Assembly (NCBI RefSeq): GCF_003248505.1
Contig: NZ_QFOA01000071.1
Location: 1-18,297, forward strand
Direction of reading: 5' to 3'
Origin: Sphingobium sp.
GTDB lineage: Bacteria; Pseudomonadota; Alphaproteobacteria; Sphingomonadales; Sphingomonadaceae
DNA length: 18,297 nt
The position numbers were made by a program, and so were the translations under genes. The notes beneath the pieces were generated by a model. That model made no database searches, was not told the DNA's origin, and saw only the letters and a list, made by a program, of their open reading frames with translations. Below, piece by piece: positions 6,058-12,725 of the stretch (position 1 is its first letter; each line of letters opens with the position of its first letter).

Positions 6058-6459
6058 ATGGTTGCTTTTTCTCCTAGCATGATCGTCCCCGTTGCTAAGT
6101 CGGCTGAATTTGCTTCGGACACCGGGCAAGAGCGCAACGCAAAGTCCATACTGCTCGACGGCATCACCAAGCAGATTGCGCTGTTCAAGAACCCCAGCGA
6201 AAATGGTCGCAGGTGGTTCACAATCGGCAAGTCTGAGACGAAGATCACTCTCCGGGTCAACAACCAGCCCATCAAACTCGTTGGTGACGAAACCAGCGTG
6301 GTCGTGCCATCGGAGCATTTCGAAGCAGCGATGAACCACTACGCCAAGGAAATCAAAGACGGCAAGATGGATGCCGCGTTGGTCGAAGCCGACAAAGGTA
6401 TTGCTGCCCGGCGCGAGAAGCTGCGCGCAACTCGCGAGGAAAAAAAGAAAGCCGGATAA
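6058..6459 (+). CDS. Hypothetical protein, 133 residues, paralogue of the 6565 gene
   Basis: The ATG at 6058 (MVAFSPSMIVP) follows a CGGAG site; a start at 5983 would be longer but lies in the conserved upstream block. The region about 31-108 aligns with the next gene's product. Both share a LD-x2-x2-Q helix, a basic RR/KK-x-W turn and a GD-x-T…PSE-x-F-x-A segment followed by a helix ending G-x2-D-x-AL. The C-terminus is a strongly basic helix (ARREKLRATREEKKKAG), which suggests nucleic-acid contact. The family is unknown. A terminator follows at 6483-6510, so the gene is probably transcribed alone. Confidence 0.65.
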   Translation: MVAFSPSMIVPVAKSAEFASDTGQERNAKSILLDGITKQIALFKNPSENGRRWFTIGKSETKITLRVNNQPIKLVGDETSVVVPSEHFEAAMNHYAKEIKDGKMDAALVEADKGIAARREKLRATREEKKKAG

Positions 6460-6482
6460 CAGCTTCTGAGATCGAACTACAC

Positions 6483-6510
6483 GGGGTCGGGAAACTGACC
6501 CCATTTTGTT
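6483..6510 (+). terminator. Rho-independent terminator after the 6058 gene
   Basis: GGGGTC (6483-6488) pairs with GACCCC (6497-6502) around an 8-base loop and is followed by ATTTTGTT (6503-6510). Confidence 0.7.
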
Positions 6511-6541
6511 GACTTCTAACTCACATGCAGGCAGTTAGTCG

Positions 6542-6564
6542 TGCAACCAAACTAGGAGGTTGCA
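6542..6564 (+). promoter_or_regulatory. Hairpin enclosing the ribosome-binding site of the 6565 gene
   Basis: TGCAACC (6542-6548) is complementary to GGTTGCA (6558-6564), directly before the ATG. The strong site AGGAGG (6554-6559) lies in the 9-base loop and the first stem bases. Folding would partly mask the site, so translation may be controlled here. Confidence 0.5.
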
Positions 6565-7098
6565 ATGGCGGACTGGAAGTCACTCACGGATAAGAAGCTC
6601 AAGGCCAAGTTCGAAGAGACTGGTCCTGATCCTCGTGCGGCTGAAAAGCTGCGCGCTCGTTTTTCCAAATCTCTCGATACTGCGCTCAACCAGTTCCTTG
6701 CGACAGAACCCACACGGGGCAAAAAATCGTGGAAGGCTGCAAACAACATCGTGGAGTTCAAGCCCACGTTCGGTGGTGAGCCTGTTGCGCTTGATGGCGA
6801 CACAACACTCTACATACCTAGCGAACGCTTCGACGCTTTTATCAAAGCCTTGAAGGCATCCGTGGAAGCTGGCGAACTTGATGATGCGTTGAACGGCGTG
6901 GCTTCCACTAAAAGTGTGTCAGGTGGAAAGGCTAGCACTCGTGCGGCTAGCAGTGATCCCTTGACCAATATCCGTCGCGCTTTCGGTATTCGCATGGGCA
7001 AGCAGAAGCAGTCTGCTGCTCAGGCCGCTGCCGCGTTGAAGGCCGATGGCAAGTATGATGCGGCTGACATCGACAAGGTGCTGGCCGAGAAAAAGTGA
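6565..7098 (+). CDS. Hypothetical protein, 177 residues, paralogue of the 6058 gene
   Basis: The ATG at 6565 follows a consensus AGGAGG. A lysine-rich N-terminus (MADWKSLTDKKLKAKF) leads into the domain shared with the preceding gene product (about 33-110, with GDTT and IPSERFDAF near 78-92). Next come a Ser/Gly/Ala linker (about 112-132) and a C-terminal helical segment (TNIRRAFGIRMGKQKQSAAQAAAAL) rich in Lys, Arg and Ala. The end resembles small DNA-binding or histone-like tails, but no family is recognised. Compared with the paralogue it has an added C-terminal domain. A near-perfect terminator follows at once, so this is a single-gene unit. Confidence 0.7.
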   Translation: MADWKSLTDKKLKAKFEETGPDPRAAEKLRARFSKSLDTALNQFLATEPTRGKKSWKAANNIVEFKPTFGGEPVALDGDTTLYIPSERFDAFIKALKASVEAGELDDALNGVASTKSVSGGKASTRAASSDPLTNIRRAFGIRMGKQKQSAAQAAAALKADGKYDAADIDKVLAEKK

Positions 7099-7104
7099 TA
7101 TAAG

Positions 7105-7138
7105 AAAACCCCGGCGCTATGGGGTGCCGGGGTTTTCC
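7105..7138 (+). terminator. Strong terminator after the 6565 gene
   Basis: AAAACCCCGGC (7105-7115) is matched perfectly by GCCGGGGTTTT (7126-7136) around a 10-base loop. The T-run is part of the stem, so it can also act on the other strand. Confidence 0.85.
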
Positions 7139-7196
7139 GTTAATCAAGTGAGAGCCAGGCCAATGTCTAAATTAAACCCTGCTGCAACTATTTAGC

Positions 7197-7556
7197 TTAG
7201 GCGACTATCCGGCCCTTCTGACGGGCTTCTGCGGCATATTGCGATAGCGTGTGCTTGGGCTTGAAGTAGATGTCCTGCTCCATCGTCAGGCCACCGGGCA
7301 ATTTGACGCCGAATATCTCATCAAGTGAGACATATCCAAGCTCAGGCTCGCCAAAGCCTAGATCAGAAATTCCGAAAGCCAGCCCGTCATCGTCGCATTC
7401 CGATATGAGGAATGTCGCTGCGCCAACGGGATTGAATATCTTGACCACCGGCTGATAGTCGCGTTCCCGTCCAGTGCCTTTCAGCGGCTGCTGTTCTTCC
7501 CAATTTATGATTAGCTGCTGCAAGTCTGTGGGGCGGATATGTTTTGTCCATTCCAT
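7197..7556 (-). CDS. DUF2958 domain protein
   Basis: The 119-residue protein has the features of the DUF2958 family: an N-terminal helix (MEWTKHIRPTDLQQLI), a PVVKIFNP strand (36-43), ATFLISECD (47-55), the signature LAFGISDLGFGEPELGYVSL (59-78) and a C-terminal YAAEARQKGRI (107-117). Its length fits the family, which is about 110-120 residues. The function of DUF2958 is not established; members are frequent on plasmids and integrative elements. The ATG at 7556 fits the family start better than the longer frame from 7598. An AAGGAA stretch lies somewhat far upstream. The 98-bp gap downstream to 7098 holds the terminator of the convergent gene. Confidence 0.8.
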   Translation of the reverse strand: MEWTKHIRPTDLQQLIINWEEQQPLKGTGRERDYQPVVKIFNPVGAATFLISECDDDGLAFGISDLGFGEPELGYVSLDEIFGVKLPGGLTMEQDIYFKPKHTLSQYAAEARQKGRIVA

Positions 7557-7656
7557 AGTAGGCACGTTCCTTTGGTTGATGTGCCTCAGAACATGCAAAG
7601 CCTTTCAGCCAAAAGAGCAAGAAAATAGTGGTCCTGTAGTGGTGTAATTTGTGGTT

Positions 7657-7723
7657 CGCCAAAGAGTTTATCACGAAGTCAGAAAGTGGATGATTATCAG
7701 ATAGCCTGAAAGCATACAGTTGG
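7657..7723 (+). repeat. Upstream sequence block shared with 5970-6018
   Basis: CGCCAAAGAG (7657-7666), GGATGATTAT (7688-7697), CATAC (7713-7717) and GTTGG (7719-7723) recur in the order seen before the 6058 gene. The first word is set 21 bp further away here. The block lies directly upstream of the 7740 gene in the 183-bp gap between two divergent genes. Confidence 0.5.
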
Positions 7724-7737
7724 AGAAGGAGCCAACT
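7718..7737 (+). promoter_or_regulatory. Hairpin with the ribosome-binding site in its loop (7740 gene)
   Basis: AGTTGG (7718-7723) pairs with CCAACT (7732-7737), and the 8-base loop is AGAAGGAG, containing the AAGGAG site. The ATG follows 2 bp after the stem. The layout repeats that of the 6565 gene although the sequence differs. Confidence 0.45.
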
Positions 7738-7739
7738 AC

Positions 7740-7931
7740 ATGCTTACACAGGTTGAACTTGCCCAGCTTGCAGATTTCATGCTTGAGGTTGTCGAGTGCG
7801 ATGCCGACTTTGAAGAAGACGAGTTCTGCTGCACATGGAACGGTACGCGCTTGTATGTAGAGCGCTATCTGACCCACTACCGGATCGAACTCGGTCACGA
7901 AGATGATGTAGTCGAATTACCGCGTCACTGA
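7740..7931 (+). CDS. Small acidic protein, 63 residues
   Basis: The ATG at 7740 is preceded by AAGGAG. The product is very acidic (VVECDADFEEDEF, GHEDDVVE), with two adjacent cysteines (CC near 30-31) and a short β-prone segment (TRLYVERYLTHYRIEL). No family is recognised. Small acidic proteins of phages are often inhibitors or DNA mimics, but there is no specific evidence for that here. The gene stands alone between the DUF2958 gene (divergent) and the integrase (convergent), and ends before a shared terminator. Confidence 0.65.
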   Translation: MLTQVELAQLADFMLEVVECDADFEEDEFCCTWNGTRLYVERYLTHYRIELGHEDDVVELPRH

Positions 7932-7958
7932 CGCCCGCAGACGTTCTTACAGAACGAC

Positions 7959-7987
7959 AAAGCGCCAAGCTGTTACGCTGGCGCTTT
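7959..7987. terminator. Bidirectional terminator between the 7740 gene and the integrase
   Basis: AAAGCGCCA (7959-7967) is matched exactly by TGGCGCTTT (7979-7987) around an 11-base loop. It lies between convergent genes and has A/T ends on both sides of the stem. Confidence 0.7.
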
Positions 7988-8012
7988 CCCCATGAGTGAC
8001 ACTCTACGGGGC

Positions 8013-9626
8013 TTACAGAGCTTGCCCTCCAATACGATGTCCCTGCTTGTTAAATTCCCAAACTGCGATGTCATCGGCCATCACCACGAAGTCCCCGTTG
8101 CGGTTTACGGTCATGTGGTCGATCACGCGCTTGAGGGCTGCATTGGTGCGGAGACGAGCAGCGCGGCGAATGTCCTCATCATCACTGGTCAGCAAGTCAG
8201 CTAGGACGCGAAGTTCCTCAATGTCGTTGAAGGTGGATGGTGCAGCGGTGAGCAGCGCATGTTCTTTTTGCAAGGATTCTAATTCGGCTTGGAGCGTTTC
8301 GGTTTCGCCTTCGAGCGCGACTACCCTCGCGGCCATCGCTTTGCTTGGTGTGTCGATCATACTGTCAAGCATGTTGCTGATCTGACGATGCTTTAGGTCG
8401 AGGCTATGAAGCACGGCATCGATTTTATCCTGAGTAGCATCGGCTTTCGGATTGGACGGTTGCTCATCATCGATTGCTACCCAGAGTAATTGCTTTAGCG
8501 TAGCAGCTTCGATGGTCGAGTAGGAAGCGTGAGTTTTATTGTCACAGCCGAAGCCACGCCGGGCAGCGTCACAGATCAGGTAAGCATGGTTTGCCTTCCG
8601 TTCGTAGACTTTCTTCTCGCCGGATGCGGTCGTGTATCGCGTGAGGCCACCATCGCGAACAAAGCCCATTGGCCCCTCGCAATGCTCGCAGCGCGCTATC
8701 CCGGCAAACAGGTTGTTACCCTGATATTTGGACGAACCACCTGTTCGGGTTTTGGTCGAGCGCATGGCTTCTACGCGGTTGAAGAGGTCCAGCGTGATAA
8801 TTTGAGGGTAATAGGCAACCGGAATATGTTTGCCATTCTGGGTCTGAAACTCCCCAAGCACTGCGCGATGTGACAGCACATGATTGATTGCGCTTTTGGA
8901 CCAGCCTTTTGAATTGTCCCTGCCCGAGAATGCTGGCTCACCTCGTCCATTAAGCCGCTTCATAATTGTGTGCAGGCCGATACCCTCTGCATATGACTCG
9001 AATATCTCGCGCACGACAGCAACCCGGCGCTTGTTTTCCTGAATGTCGCCGTCTTCGGTAACGGTAAGCCACGCCGGGACATTTTTGGTTATGGCCTTTT
9101 TGGACCCTGCTTCGATCGCGGCATACTTTTTGTCCCAACTGGCCTTTGCGCGTTTGGCCTTTTTCTCGCTTTCCTCATGAGCAAGCGATGCTTTTATGAT
9201 GAGGCCAAATATCTCCAGCATGTCGCTGGCATCGGCACGGTAAATCTGATCGTCATGATAGGTCGCAACATCGACCCCTCGTTCATTTAAGGCCCAGATA
9301 AGCTGCGCTGCTGCTTTCGGTCCCTGACGGCTGAGACGGTCGATATTTTCAACAACGAGGACCGCTCCATTGCTGAAATGGCCTGACCGCGCTTTGGCCT
9401 CAAATTCAAATAGGGCAGCACCTTCATCACGGTTGCTACCATGAAAAGCTGAACGCCCCTCGTCGGTCATTTCCCCTGCAAGGTGCCAGCCCTTGCTTTC
9501 GATGAAGGACCTGGCCGTTGATAGCTGGCGCTCAAGCGAGAAGCCCTTTGCTTGCTCGGCGCTTGAGAAGCGGGCATATATGTAAGCGGGCTTTAAGGCG
9601 CTGCGCGTTAGGGTCATTTCGGTCAT
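8013..9626 (-). CDS. Large serine recombinase (site-specific integrase)
   Basis: The N-terminal resolvase domain (about 14-155) contains YARFSSAEQ with the probable nucleophile Ser21 and the conserved ENIDRLSR arginines (R97, R100). It is followed by the 'recombinase' DNA-binding domain (about 170-290), a zinc ribbon with C313, C316, C352 and C361, and a helical, coiled-coil-rich C-terminus (about 398-465). A length of 537 residues fits large serine integrases and excludes small resolvases. ATG 9626 is chosen because AGGA lies 7-8 bp before it; ATG 9632 (539 residues) is too close to that site. The enzyme would join attP and attB to insert the element. It sits next to the broken dedA, as integrases usually sit beside their own attachment site. 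No excision factor is recognised. Confidence 0.92.
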   Translation of the reverse strand: MTEMTLTRSALKPAYIYARFSSAEQAKGFSLERQLSTARSFIESKGWHLAGEMTDEGRSAFHGSNRDEGAALFEFEAKARSGHFSNGAVLVVENIDRLSRQGPKAAAQLIWALNERGVDVATYHDDQIYRADASDMLEIFGLIIKASLAHEESEKKAKRAKASWDKKYAAIEAGSKKAITKNVPAWLTVTEDGDIQENKRRVAVVREIFESYAEGIGLHTIMKRLNGRGEPAFSGRDNSKGWSKSAINHVLSHRAVLGEFQTQNGKHIPVAYYPQIITLDLFNRVEAMRSTKTRTGGSSKYQGNNLFAGIARCEHCEGPMGFVRDGGLTRYTTASGEKKVYERKANHAYLICDAARRGFGCDNKTHASYSTIEAATLKQLLWVAIDDEQPSNPKADATQDKIDAVLHSLDLKHRQISNMLDSMIDTPSKAMAARVVALEGETETLQAELESLQKEHALLTAAPSTFNDIEELRVLADLLTSDDEDIRRAARLRTNAALKRVIDHMTVNRNGDFVVMADDIAVWEFNKQGHRIGGQAL

Positions 9627-9690
9627 AAGCATGTCCTAGCTGCGATGAGTTAGGATTTCCTTTTACAACCGTTTAGGGCTGCTTTCTGCT
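9627..9690. other. Predicted attachment-site junction (attR or attL)
   Basis: The boundary between element and chromosome must fall between the integrase start and the first recognisable dedA codons. An in-frame TAG at 9674-9676 marks where the dedA frame is no longer continued. Large serine integrases leave a short common core and partial inverted repeats here. The exact core cannot be set without the other junction. Confidence 0.55.
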
Positions 9691-9874
9691 CTGGACGGCG
9701 GCGGGCGCTCTCATCTGGAACCTGATCCTTGCCTATGCGGGCTATTTCCTCGGGCGATCTTTCCGCGACATCGACAAATATCTGGGGCCGGTGACGACCG
9801 CCTTCGTCATCGCGGCGGTGATCGCCTATCTGTGGCGGCTGGCGACATGGAAGCCCACTAGAACGGAAGCTTGA
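9677..9874 (+). pseudogene. 3' fragment of a DedA-family (VTT domain) membrane protein gene
   Basis: The frame reads FLLWTAAGALIWNLILAYAG, then YFLGRSFRDIDKYLGPVTTA, a final hydrophobic helix (FVIAAVIAYLW) and RLATWKPTRTEA before the TGA at 9872-9874. This is the typical C-terminal third of a DedA/SNARE-associated protein; some DedA proteins are implicated in undecaprenyl-phosphate recycling and membrane homeostasis. There is no start codon, and the frame closes at a TAG immediately upstream, where element sequence begins. The gene is thus split by the insertion; its 5' part should lie beyond the left edge. The intact length of such proteins is about 200 residues. The stop overlaps the end of the next, convergent gene by 17 bp. 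Confidence 0.85.
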
Positions 9875-10145
9875 TCCCCACCATCACGCGCTGCGACGCG
9901 GTGCCGTTGCCGAACGCCTGGCTTTCGACACGGACATTGCCCTTCACCTGCCCGAACAAGCCGATCTCGGCCCGGCCGAGCGGCGGCTCGGTGCTGTCGG
10001 TCGTGCGCTCGATTCGCTGGCTGGGCCGCCGCCCGGTCACGACGATGGCATTGGGGTCGGCGCTGGGTCTGACGGTCCGCAGGTCGAAATCGGGCGGGAT
10101 TTCGCCCGCGCCCGCCACTTGCAACAGCATCGCGAAACGCAGCAT
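9858..10145 (-). CDS. Hypothetical protein, 95 residues
   Basis: The ATG at 10145 follows GGAGG at 8-9 bp. A short hydrophobic start (MLRFAMLLQVAGAG) could be a weak signal sequence. The rest contains PNAIVVTGRRPSQ, a motif that resembles TonB-box-like segments of sphingomonad envelope proteins, and a β-prone C-terminus ending in aromatic Phe (VMVGIKLPF). An envelope location is therefore plausible but not proven. It lies downstream of xerC on the same strand and overlaps the dedA 3' end by 17 bp in convergent orientation, which is probably the original chromosomal arrangement. Confidence 0.65.
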   Translation of the reverse strand: MLRFAMLLQVAGAGEIPPDFDLRTVRPSADPNAIVVTGRRPSQRIERTTDSTEPPLGRAEIGLFGQVKGNVRVESQAFGNGTASQRVMVGIKLPF

Positions 10146-10212
10146 CGCCTTGGCCTCCGTCGCCCCCGACGGCCGGAGACTGTCGAGCGATTACGGCGCT
10201 TTGATGGCGATT

Positions 10213-11112
10213 TCAGGCGCGTGGATGGGCGTTGCGATAGATATCGAGCAGATGCGCCGCATCCACCTGCGTATAGACCTGCGTCGAGGACAGGCTCGCA
10301 TGGCCGAGCAGTTCCTGGAGCGAGCGCAAATCCGCCCCCCGACCCAGCAGGTGCGTTGCGAAACTATGGCGCAGCGCATGGGGCGTCGTGCGGTCGGACA
10401 GTCCCAGTCGTCCCCGCGCACCCTGGACCGCACGGCGGATCAGCGCCGCCGACAGCGGCCCTCCGCGTGCCCCGCGGAATAGCGGCCCGGTCCGCTCCAT
10501 CGGATGCGGACACTGGCGGACATAGGCTTCGATGGCCCCCCGCACCTGCGGCAGCAGCGGGACGATCCGCGTCTTGTTGCGCTTGCCCGTCACGCGCAGC
10601 GTTTCGCCCAGTGGCAGCACTTCGCCGGTCAGCGCCATCGCCTCACCGATGCGCAGCCCCGCGCCATATAGCAGCAGCAGCACAGCCCAGTCGCGCGCGC
10701 CGATCCATCCCTCTCGCGCGGTTTCGGCGATATCTTCGGCCAGTGCCATGGCTTCGTCGGGAGATACGGGGCGCGGCAGCCCGCGCTTGACGCGCGGTCC
10801 TTTGATCCTTGGCACCCGGGCATCGTCGCCGCCGGTGAATTTCAGAAAACCCCGTACCGCCGATAATTCCCGCGCGGCGGACAGGTTGCCGATGCCGTCG
10901 AGGCGGCGATGGGTGAGAAAGGCGCGCAGGTCCGCCTGGTCGATCCGCGCCACCAGAGCCGCGTCCACCGCTTGCCCATGATGCGATTCGAGAAAGGCGA
11001 TCAGCCGCTCCGCGGTGGCGACATAGGCGCGCACGGTATGGACCGACCTGCGCCGGTCGAGCGCCAGATGCCGCCGCCATGCTTCGAGGAGGGAAGGGCT
11101 GCCCTGCGTCAT
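10213..11112 (-). CDS. xerC: Tyrosine recombinase XerC
   Basis: XerC, with XerD, resolves chromosome dimers at dif during cell division. The 299-residue protein has an N-terminal core-binding SAM-like domain (about 5-95) and a catalytic domain with all expected residues: R154 (GAGLRIGEA), K177 (TGKRNKTR), H245 and R248 (HALRHSFATHLL), H271 (LLGHASLSSTQ) and nucleophile Y280 (VYTQV). Length and motif spacing are typical of XerC/XerD. ATG 11112 (MTQGSPSLLEAW) is chosen because upstream residues in the longer frame are Arg/Pro-rich antisense-like sequence. XerD is the main alternative; the HASLSSTQVYT motif and chromosomal context favour XerC. This is a housekeeping gene and not part of the inserted element. 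Confidence 0.92.
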   Translation of the reverse strand: MTQGSPSLLEAWRRHLALDRRRSVHTVRAYVATAERLIAFLESHHGQAVDAALVARIDQADLRAFLTHRRLDGIGNLSAARELSAVRGFLKFTGGDDARVPRIKGPRVKRGLPRPVSPDEAMALAEDIAETAREGWIGARDWAVLLLLYGAGLRIGEAMALTGEVLPLGETLRVTGKRNKTRIVPLLPQVRGAIEAYVRQCPHPMERTGPLFRGARGGPLSAALIRRAVQGARGRLGLSDRTTPHALRHSFATHLLGRGADLRSLQELLGHASLSSTQVYTQVDAAHLLDIYRNAHPRA

Positions 11113-11140
11113 CGGGCCGCCCTTAGCAGAGCCGTGCCCG

Positions 11141-11347
11141 TCAGGACAGCGGCGGGAGCGAATCGTTCTTGTCGGGACCGGTCGCGTCCCGCTTGGCGCG
11201 GGCGGCGTCGGACAGGTCCTGACGGCGCGCCATGGCGAGCCAGGCGCTTTCAGCGCGCAGGAATCGGTCGCGGACATTGGTGAGGTTCGCGGCGGCGGCA
11301 TCGTCATGCGCCTGCGCCGCAAGGGCGCGATAGTCAGGAGCAGCCAC
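11141..11347 (-). CDS. Hypothetical protein, 68 residues, GTG start
   Basis: The GTG at 11347 follows GAGGAG 6 bp away, which decides the start. The protein is mostly helical and very rich in Ala, Arg and Asp (YRALAAQAHDDAAAANL, RFLRAESAWLAMARRQ) with a disordered end. No known domain is seen. It lies between csp and xerC on the same strand, 28 bp before xerC, and behind a hairpin that may reduce read-through from csp. Confidence 0.65.
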   Translation of the reverse strand: MAAPDYRALAAQAHDDAAAANLTNVRDRFLRAESAWLAMARRQDLSDAARAKRDATGPDKNDSLPPLS

Positions 11348-11377
11348 GTCGATCTCCTCGGATAGGGGGTACAAGGG

Positions 11378-11400
11378 GCGGGGCCGGATACCGGCCCCGC
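11378..11400 (-). terminator. GC-rich hairpin after the cold-shock gene
   Basis: GCGGGGCCGG (11378-11387) is perfectly complementary to CCGGCCCCGC (11391-11400) with a 3-base loop. It is located 9 bp after the csp stop in the direction of transcription. The trailing T-run is poor, so it may be an attenuator or stabilising structure. Confidence 0.55.
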
Positions 11401-11409
11401 ATCCCCGGA

Positions 11410-11625
11410 TTATTCGGCGTGCGCGATGTTCACAGCCGCCATCTTGCCGCGACGATCCTGTTCCAGATCGTAGGACACGCGGTCCTTTTCGCGCAGCGTG
11501 GCCAGGCCCGCCTTCTCGACGGCACTGATGTGGACGAAGGCGTCGGTGCCGCCATTGTCCGGAGCGATGAAGCCATAGCCCTTGTCCGCGTTGAAGAATT
11601 TGACGGTGCCGATAATGCTGCTCAT
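11410..11625 (-). CDS. CspA-family cold-shock protein
   Basis: This 71-residue single OB-fold nucleic-acid chaperone has both RNA-binding motifs: KGYGFI (RNP1, about 15-20) and DAFVHIS (RNP2, about 28-34). The N-terminal TVKFFNADKG is standard for the family. The C-terminal part (VSYDLEQDRRGKMAAVNI) fits the alphaproteobacterial CspA type. The ATG at 11625 is preceded by AAAGGAG at 7-8 bp. Cold-shock genes are usually controlled through a structured 5' leader; a perfect hairpin is present at 11652-11670. It is transcribed divergently from the metallo-hydrolase gene and may share a transcript with the 68-residue gene. Confidence 0.93.
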   Translation of the reverse strand: MSSIIGTVKFFNADKGYGFIAPDNGGTDAFVHISAVEKAGLATLREKDRVSYDLEQDRRGKMAAVNIAHAE

Positions 11626-11651
11626 GAATGAGCTCCTTTCTTTCAGATCGA

Positions 11652-11670
11652 CAGGTCCCGTGTGGACCTG
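11652..11670 (-). promoter_or_regulatory. Hairpin in the cold-shock gene leader
   Basis: CAGGTCC (11652-11658) pairs perfectly with GGACCTG (11664-11670) around CGTGT, about 27 bp upstream of the csp ATG. Structured leaders are known to control csp mRNA; function here is inferred. Confidence 0.4.
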
Positions 11671-11846
11671 CCGGGTTGCTAGAGGGGCAGGGAAAGAAGG
11701 AAGAGGGAGCAGCAAAGCGCCGAAGACCGTCGATTTGCGACTGTAGCTGCCGCACCATAGCGCATCGGCGCGACAATAGCAAAAGCGGTCGGTCGCTGCG
11801 TGGACCCGTCCTTGAAATCCGTGCCGAAATGGGCACATGGGAAGCT

Positions 11847-12725
11847 ATGGCGCTTCCCTTCGACCCGGCCGATCTGCCGACCGGCCTGCTGATGCCGATG
11901 AGCCCGCTCGTCGCGCGCGTGCTTGCCCCCAATCCTTCGCCCTTCACCTATACAGGGACGCAGACATATCTGGTGGGAACCGATGTCGTCGCCGTGATCG
12001 ATCCCGGCCCCGCCGACCCCGCGCACCTTGCGGCGTTGGCTTCAGCGATCTCGGGTCGTCCCGTCGCCGCGATCCTGTGCACCCATACGCACCGCGACCA
12101 CAGCCCTGCTGCGCGCCCGTTGAGCGAAACGACCGGCGCCCCCGTCGTCGGCTGCGCGCCGCTGACGCTGGAGGATGACGGCCCGCGCGCCGACGCCGCG
12201 TTCGACGCGGACTATATGCCCACTCGCATCCTTGTCGACGGGGACCGGGTAACCGGCCCGGGCTGGACGCTGGAAGCGGTGGCGACGCCCGGCCATACGT
12301 CCAACCATCTGTGCTTTTCGCTGCTGGAGGAAAAGGCGCTGTTCAGCGGCGATCATGTCATGGGTTGGTCCACCAGCGTCATTTCACCCCCGGACGGCGA
12401 CATGACTGCCTATATGGCGTCGATGCAGCGGCTGCTGGGGCGGGACGATGTCATCTACTATCCCGCCCATGGCGAGCCGGTCGATCAGCCTCGGCGGCTG
12501 GTGCGGGGCATGATGGGCCATCGCAAACAGCGGGAGGGGCAGATCATGCGCTTCCTCGAACGGCACGGGGCCAGCGCGATCCCCGACATGGTGTCGGAAA
12601 TGTACAAGGGCGTCGATTCGCGCCTCCACCCTGCCGCCGGGCGCTCGGTCCTGGCGCATCTCATCGACCTCGATGCGCGGGGATTGGCGACGCCTGCCGG
12701 GGGCGGCCTGTGGCAGATACGCTGA
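11847..12725 (+). CDS. Metallo-β-lactamase-fold hydrolase (LACTB2-like)
   Basis: The 292-residue protein carries the full metal-binding set of the superfamily: H80-x-H82-x-D84-H85 (CTHTHRDH), H150 (TPGHTSNH), D169 (FSGDHVMGW) and H208 (YYPAHGE). After the αβ/βα fold comes a C-terminal winged-helix-like domain (about 215-290), as in LACTB2-type proteins. The eukaryotic LACTB2 is an endoribonuclease; the substrate of bacterial members is mostly unknown. Start choice is weak: ATG 11847 (MALPFDP) has a close GGAAG, while ATG 11829 adds six residues and has no better site. The gene diverges from csp and overlaps the next gene by 16 bp. Confidence 0.85.
   Translation: MALPFDPADLPTGLLMPMSPLVARVLAPNPSPFTYTGTQTYLVGTDVVAVIDPGPADPAHLAALASAISGRPVAAILCTHTHRDHSPAARPLSETTGAPVVGCAPLTLEDDGPRADAAFDADYMPTRILVDGDRVTGPGWTLEAVATPGHTSNHLCFSLLEEKALFSGDHVMGWSTSVISPPDGDMTAYMASMQRLLGRDDVIYYPAHGEPVDQPRRLVRGMMGHRKQREGQIMRFLERHGASAIPDMVSEMYKGVDSRLHPAAGRSVLAHLIDLDARGLATPAGGGLWQIR

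Larger units (their letters stand above)
1..9676. mobile_element. Integrated genomic element, right part (integrase end)
   Basis: Everything from the left edge to about 9676 appears to be foreign DNA inside the chromosome. The stretch is less GC-rich than what follows, is packed with small unrecognised genes in short overlapping operons, and ends with a large serine integrase reading inward from the boundary. Directly after it a dedA frame opens in mid-protein. The left boundary is not in the window. No capsid, tail, relaxase or type IV secretion gene is visible, so whether this is a prophage remnant, a satellite or another integrative island is undecided. The right boundary is inferred from where the dedA similarity starts, within roughly 10 bp. 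Confidence 0.75.

Noticed and set aside
8013..9626. Transposon resolvase or DNA invertase
   Set aside because: The protein is over 500 residues with the recombinase and zinc-ribbon domains of large integrases, and it lies at an insertion boundary.
11113..11322. Extended N-terminus of XerC (start at 11322)
   Set aside because: The extra 70 residues are Pro/Arg/Ser-rich, overlap the 68-residue gene and its strong ribosome site, and are absent from the family.
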